NCBI GenBank assembly: GCA_037442845.1
Contig: JBBIPL010000106.1
Coordinates: 1 to 7,199, forward strand
Source: PFJX01 sp037442845
Lineage (GTDB): Bacteria; Pseudomonadota; Gammaproteobacteria; Burkholderiales; Thiobacillaceae
DNA: 7,199 bases
Direction: 5' to 3'
Part shown: positions 5,763 through 7,199 of the stretch, piece by piece
How the letters are laid out: each line of letters begins with the position of its first letter
How positions within the stretch are numbered: position 1 is the stretch's first letter
Translations under genes and position numbers: made by a program
Notes under the pieces: generated by a model
What the model was told of the DNA's origin: nothing
Databases searched by the model: none
Seen by the model: the letters and a program-made list of their open reading frames with translations, nothing else

Positions 5763-5786
5763 GGGGAAAGCGGCTGGGCTTTCCCC
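5763..5786 (-). terminator. Terminator-like hairpin between the two tRNA genes
   Basis: ggggaaag (5763-5770) is complementary to ctttcccc (5779-5786), extendable by one C-G pair, and on the - strand is followed by TTTTGGTTT. It resembles a weak intrinsic terminator. Only about 20 nt separate its T-run from tRNA-Cys, too little for a normal promoter, so partial read-through or a role as a processing spacer is more likely than complete termination. Confidence 0.4.
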
Positions 5787-5794
5787 AATAAAAC

Positions 5795-5870
5795 TGGAGC
5801 GGGAAACGAGGCTCGAACTCGCGACCTCAACCTTGGCAAGGTTGCGCTCTACCAACTGAGCTATTCCCGC
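5795..5870 (-). tRNA. glyW: tRNA-Gly (GCC)
   Basis: A 76-nt cloverleaf with encoded CCA (5797-5795). The acceptor stem is GCGGGAA with TTCCCGC, the D-arm AGCTCAGTTGGTAGAGC is canonical, and the anticodon loop TTGCCAA has GCC at 5837-5835 on a 5-bp stem CAACC/GGTTG. The T-arm contains GTTCGAGCC. It sits 40 nt after the pgsA stop and is the first gene of a Gly-Cys tRNA unit with its own strong promoter. Confidence 0.98.
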
Positions 5871-5886
5871 GTCGAAGTGAACGCGC

Positions 5887-5914
5887 ATTTTAGCGACGAA
5901 TCCCCCTCTGTCAA
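5887..5914 (-). promoter_or_regulatory. Sigma-70-type promoter of the tRNA-Gly/tRNA-Cys unit
   Basis: On the - strand a perfect -35 TTGACA (5914-5909) and -10 TAAAAT (5892-5887) are 16 nt apart. The -10 ends 16 nt before the mature tRNA-Gly 5' end, leaving a short leader for RNase P to remove. The -35 overlaps the pgsA stop: the TGA at 5913-5911 is inside TTGACA. The bases after the -10 are GCGCG, a GC-rich discriminator typical of stable-RNA promoters under stringent control; the regulatory reading is inference. Confidence 0.8.
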
Positions 5915-6486
5915 CTAGCGGGCGTGTGTTTCAGCGCCTTCCAGGCCATGAACAGGTAGTGGAACATGGACCAGAGCGTGAGGAAGGCCGCCAGGTCGAG
6001 CAGCCAGCGTCCCAGCCATTGCGCGTTCAGGCCGGCGAACGGATCGTGGTAGAGCAACAGGGTGATGGCCAGCATCTGCGCCGTGGTCTTCAGCTTGCCG
6101 ACATGGGACACCGCCACGCTGCGGGATTGGCCTTTCTTGGCCATCCACTCGCGCAGGGCGCTGATGGCGATCTCGCGGCCGATGATGATGAGCGCGGCGG
6201 CGATGCCCGCCCGCTGCAGGTCCACCAGCACGATCAGCGCCGCCGCCACCATGAGCTTGTCCGCCACCGGGTCGAGGAAGGCGCCGAAGGCGGAGATCTG
6301 GTTGAGGCGCCGCGCCAGCCAGCCATCCAGCCAGTCGGTCACCGAAGCCAGCAGGAAAATGCCCGTGGCGGTGACGTTGATGGCGTGCTTGGGCACCCAG
6401 CCGTCGGGCAGATAGAACACCGCCACGAACAGGGGGATGAGCAGGATGCGCAGCCAGGTGAGCGCGTTGGGCAGGTTGAAGGGCAC
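5911..6486 (-). CDS. pgsA: CDP-diacylglycerol--glycerol-3-phosphate 3-phosphatidyltransferase (PgsA)
   Basis: PgsA is the inner-membrane enzyme that makes phosphatidylglycerophosphate from CDP-diacylglycerol and glycerol-3-phosphate, the committed step to phosphatidylglycerol and cardiolipin. It has 191 residues, close to the E. coli enzyme. The CDP-alcohol phosphotransferase signature is complete: D51, D54, G55, A58, R59, G68, D72 and D76 (DWLDGWLARR, then GAFLDPVAD). Hydrophobic stretches fit several membrane helices, near 8-26, 36-50, 78-100, 132-147 and 160-180. The N-terminus MPFNLPNALTWLRI aligns with the family and supports the GTG start at 6486; no Shine-Dalgarno is visible before it, where a short CCCGTTT tandem lies instead. 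It follows uvrC by 43 nt, and its stop is embedded in the tRNA promoter. Confidence 0.96.
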   Translation of the reverse strand: MPFNLPNALTWLRILLIPLFVAVFYLPDGWVPKHAINVTATGIFLLASVTDWLDGWLARRLNQISAFGAFLDPVADKLMVAAALIVLVDLQRAGIAAALIIIGREIAISALREWMAKKGQSRSVAVSHVGKLKTTAQMLAITLLLYHDPFAGLNAQWLGRWLLDLAAFLTLWSMFHYLFMAWKALKHTPAS

Positions 6487-6529
6487 GGAAACGGGAAACG
6501 GGGAGGCGCTGGAATTCTAGCGCGTCGGC

Positions 6530-7199
6530 TCAGTGTAGTTGCCGATAGATCCTTTCCGCCAGTTCCCGGCTGATGCCCTCCACGCGCGCCAGTTCCTCCA
6601 CGCCCGCGTCGATCACGCCGCGCAGGCCGCCGAAGGCTTGCAGCAGTTTCCGCCGTCTTTTCGCGCCGACGCCGGCGATGTCCTCCAGGCTCGACTGCGT
6701 GCGCGCCTTGCCGCGCCGGGCGCGGTGGCCGGTGATGGCGAAGCGGTGCGCCTCGTCGCGCACCTGCTGGATCAGGTGCAGGCCGGGATGGTCCGGCGGC
6801 AGGCGCAGGGGCTCCACCTCGCCGGGCAGGAAAAGCTGCTCCTGCCCCGCCTTGCGTTCGACGCCCTTGGCCACCCCCAGCATGGGCAGGTCGCCCAGAC
6901 CGAGTTCCGTGAGCACTTCCACCGCCACATGCAGCTGACCCTTGCCGCCGTCGATCAGCAGCAGGTCCGGCAGTTTGCCCTCGCCCTGCGCAAGCTTGCC
7001 GTAGCGGCGGGACAGCGCCTCGCGCAGCGCGGCGTAATCGTCACCCGGCGTCGGGTTGGCGACGTTGAAGCGGCGGTATTCCGAGTTACGCATCGCACCC
7101 TGGTCGAACACCACGCAGGACACCACCGTCGCCTCGCCCAGCGTGTGGCTGACGTCGAAGCACTCGATGCGGGCGATGCCCGCCTCGCCCAGCGCCTCG
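6530..7199 (-). CDS. uvrC: Excinuclease ABC subunit C (UvrC), C-terminal part
   Basis: UvrC makes the incisions on both sides of a DNA lesion once UvrA and UvrB have located it. Only the last 222 or so codons are in the window; the GIY-YIG nuclease domain and UvrB-binding region lie beyond 7199. The visible part is the RNase H-like 5' nuclease domain followed by tandem helix-hairpin-helix motifs. Candidate catalytic residues, by analogy with E. coli D399, D438, D466 and H538, are D15 in ECFDVSHTLGEATV, an Asp in GDDYAALR (53-54), D83 in LLLIDGGKGQL and H151 in VRDEAHRFAITGHR, numbered from the first complete codon. The HhH region is about 171-222 (IAGVGAKRRRKLL and RVEGISRELAERIY). The frame is open to the window edge; the GTG at 7126 is internal. 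It ends 43 nt before pgsA, a conserved pairing. Confidence 0.97.
   Translation of the reverse strand, partial: EALGEAGIARIECFDVSHTLGEATVVSCVVFDQGAMRNSEYRRFNVANPTPGDDYAALREALSRRYGKLAQGEGKLPDLLLIDGGKGQLHVAVEVLTELGLGDLPMLGVAKGVERKAGQEQLFLPGEVEPLRLPPDHPGLHLIQQVRDEAHRFAITGHRARRGKARTQSSLEDIAGVGAKRRRKLLQAFGGLRGVIDAGVEELARVEGISRELAERIYRQLH

Noticed and set aside
5926..6573. 215-codon + strand frame antisense to pgsA
   Set aside because: Charged, His/Gln-rich shadow frame; PgsA signature residues are intact on the - strand.

Overview
This window (estimated by eye at about 65% G+C) reads as chromosomal DNA of a high-GC gammaproteobacterium. Three things point there: both tRNA genes encode their 3' CCA; the order uvrC - pgsA - tRNA-Gly(GCC) - tRNA-Cys(GCA) matches the arrangement known from Escherichia coli and Pseudomonas; and PyrC is the short class II (E. 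coli-type) enzyme. I cannot name a genus.

Layout, left to right. Positions 1-113 hold the end of a G-rich dispersed repeat, a perfect 16-bp inverted repeat, and the leader of rsmI. On the + strand, rsmI (16S rRNA C1402 2'-O-methyltransferase) and pyrC (dihydroorotase) form a tight pair. On the - strand, a DUF1631 gene (start about 5178) runs into a ygiD-type extradiol dioxygenase gene 5 nt downstream. The dioxygenase and pyrC converge with their stop codons touching. Positions 5236-5659 carry no credible protein gene but are dense in RNA structure: a c-di-GMP-I (GEMM-I) riboswitch-like aptamer on the - strand, a REP-like palindromic repeat, and the terminator of the tRNA operon. To the right, all on the - strand, lie tRNA-Cys, tRNA-Gly with a near-consensus promoter, pgsA (phosphatidylglycerophosphate synthase) and the C-terminal third of uvrC, which runs off the right edge.

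Most genes are ordinary housekeeping genes: ribosome modification, pyrimidine synthesis, phospholipid synthesis, excision repair and translation. The exceptional region is the leader of the DUF1631 gene. About 45 nt there match the conserved 5' half of the GEMM-I aptamer, including the GAAA tetraloop, the GGACGCAAA strand and a CUAA receptor strand. The usual 3' half is not recognisable. In its place is a perfect 12-bp stem whose arm abuts the REP-like repeat, and part of that arm can pair instead with sequence further downstream. The DUF1631 gene and its dioxygenase partner may therefore be, or once have been, under second-messenger control. The same repeat tail followed by a different inverted repeat occurs in front of rsmI, so a repeat family that abuts variable hairpins is the second point of interest.
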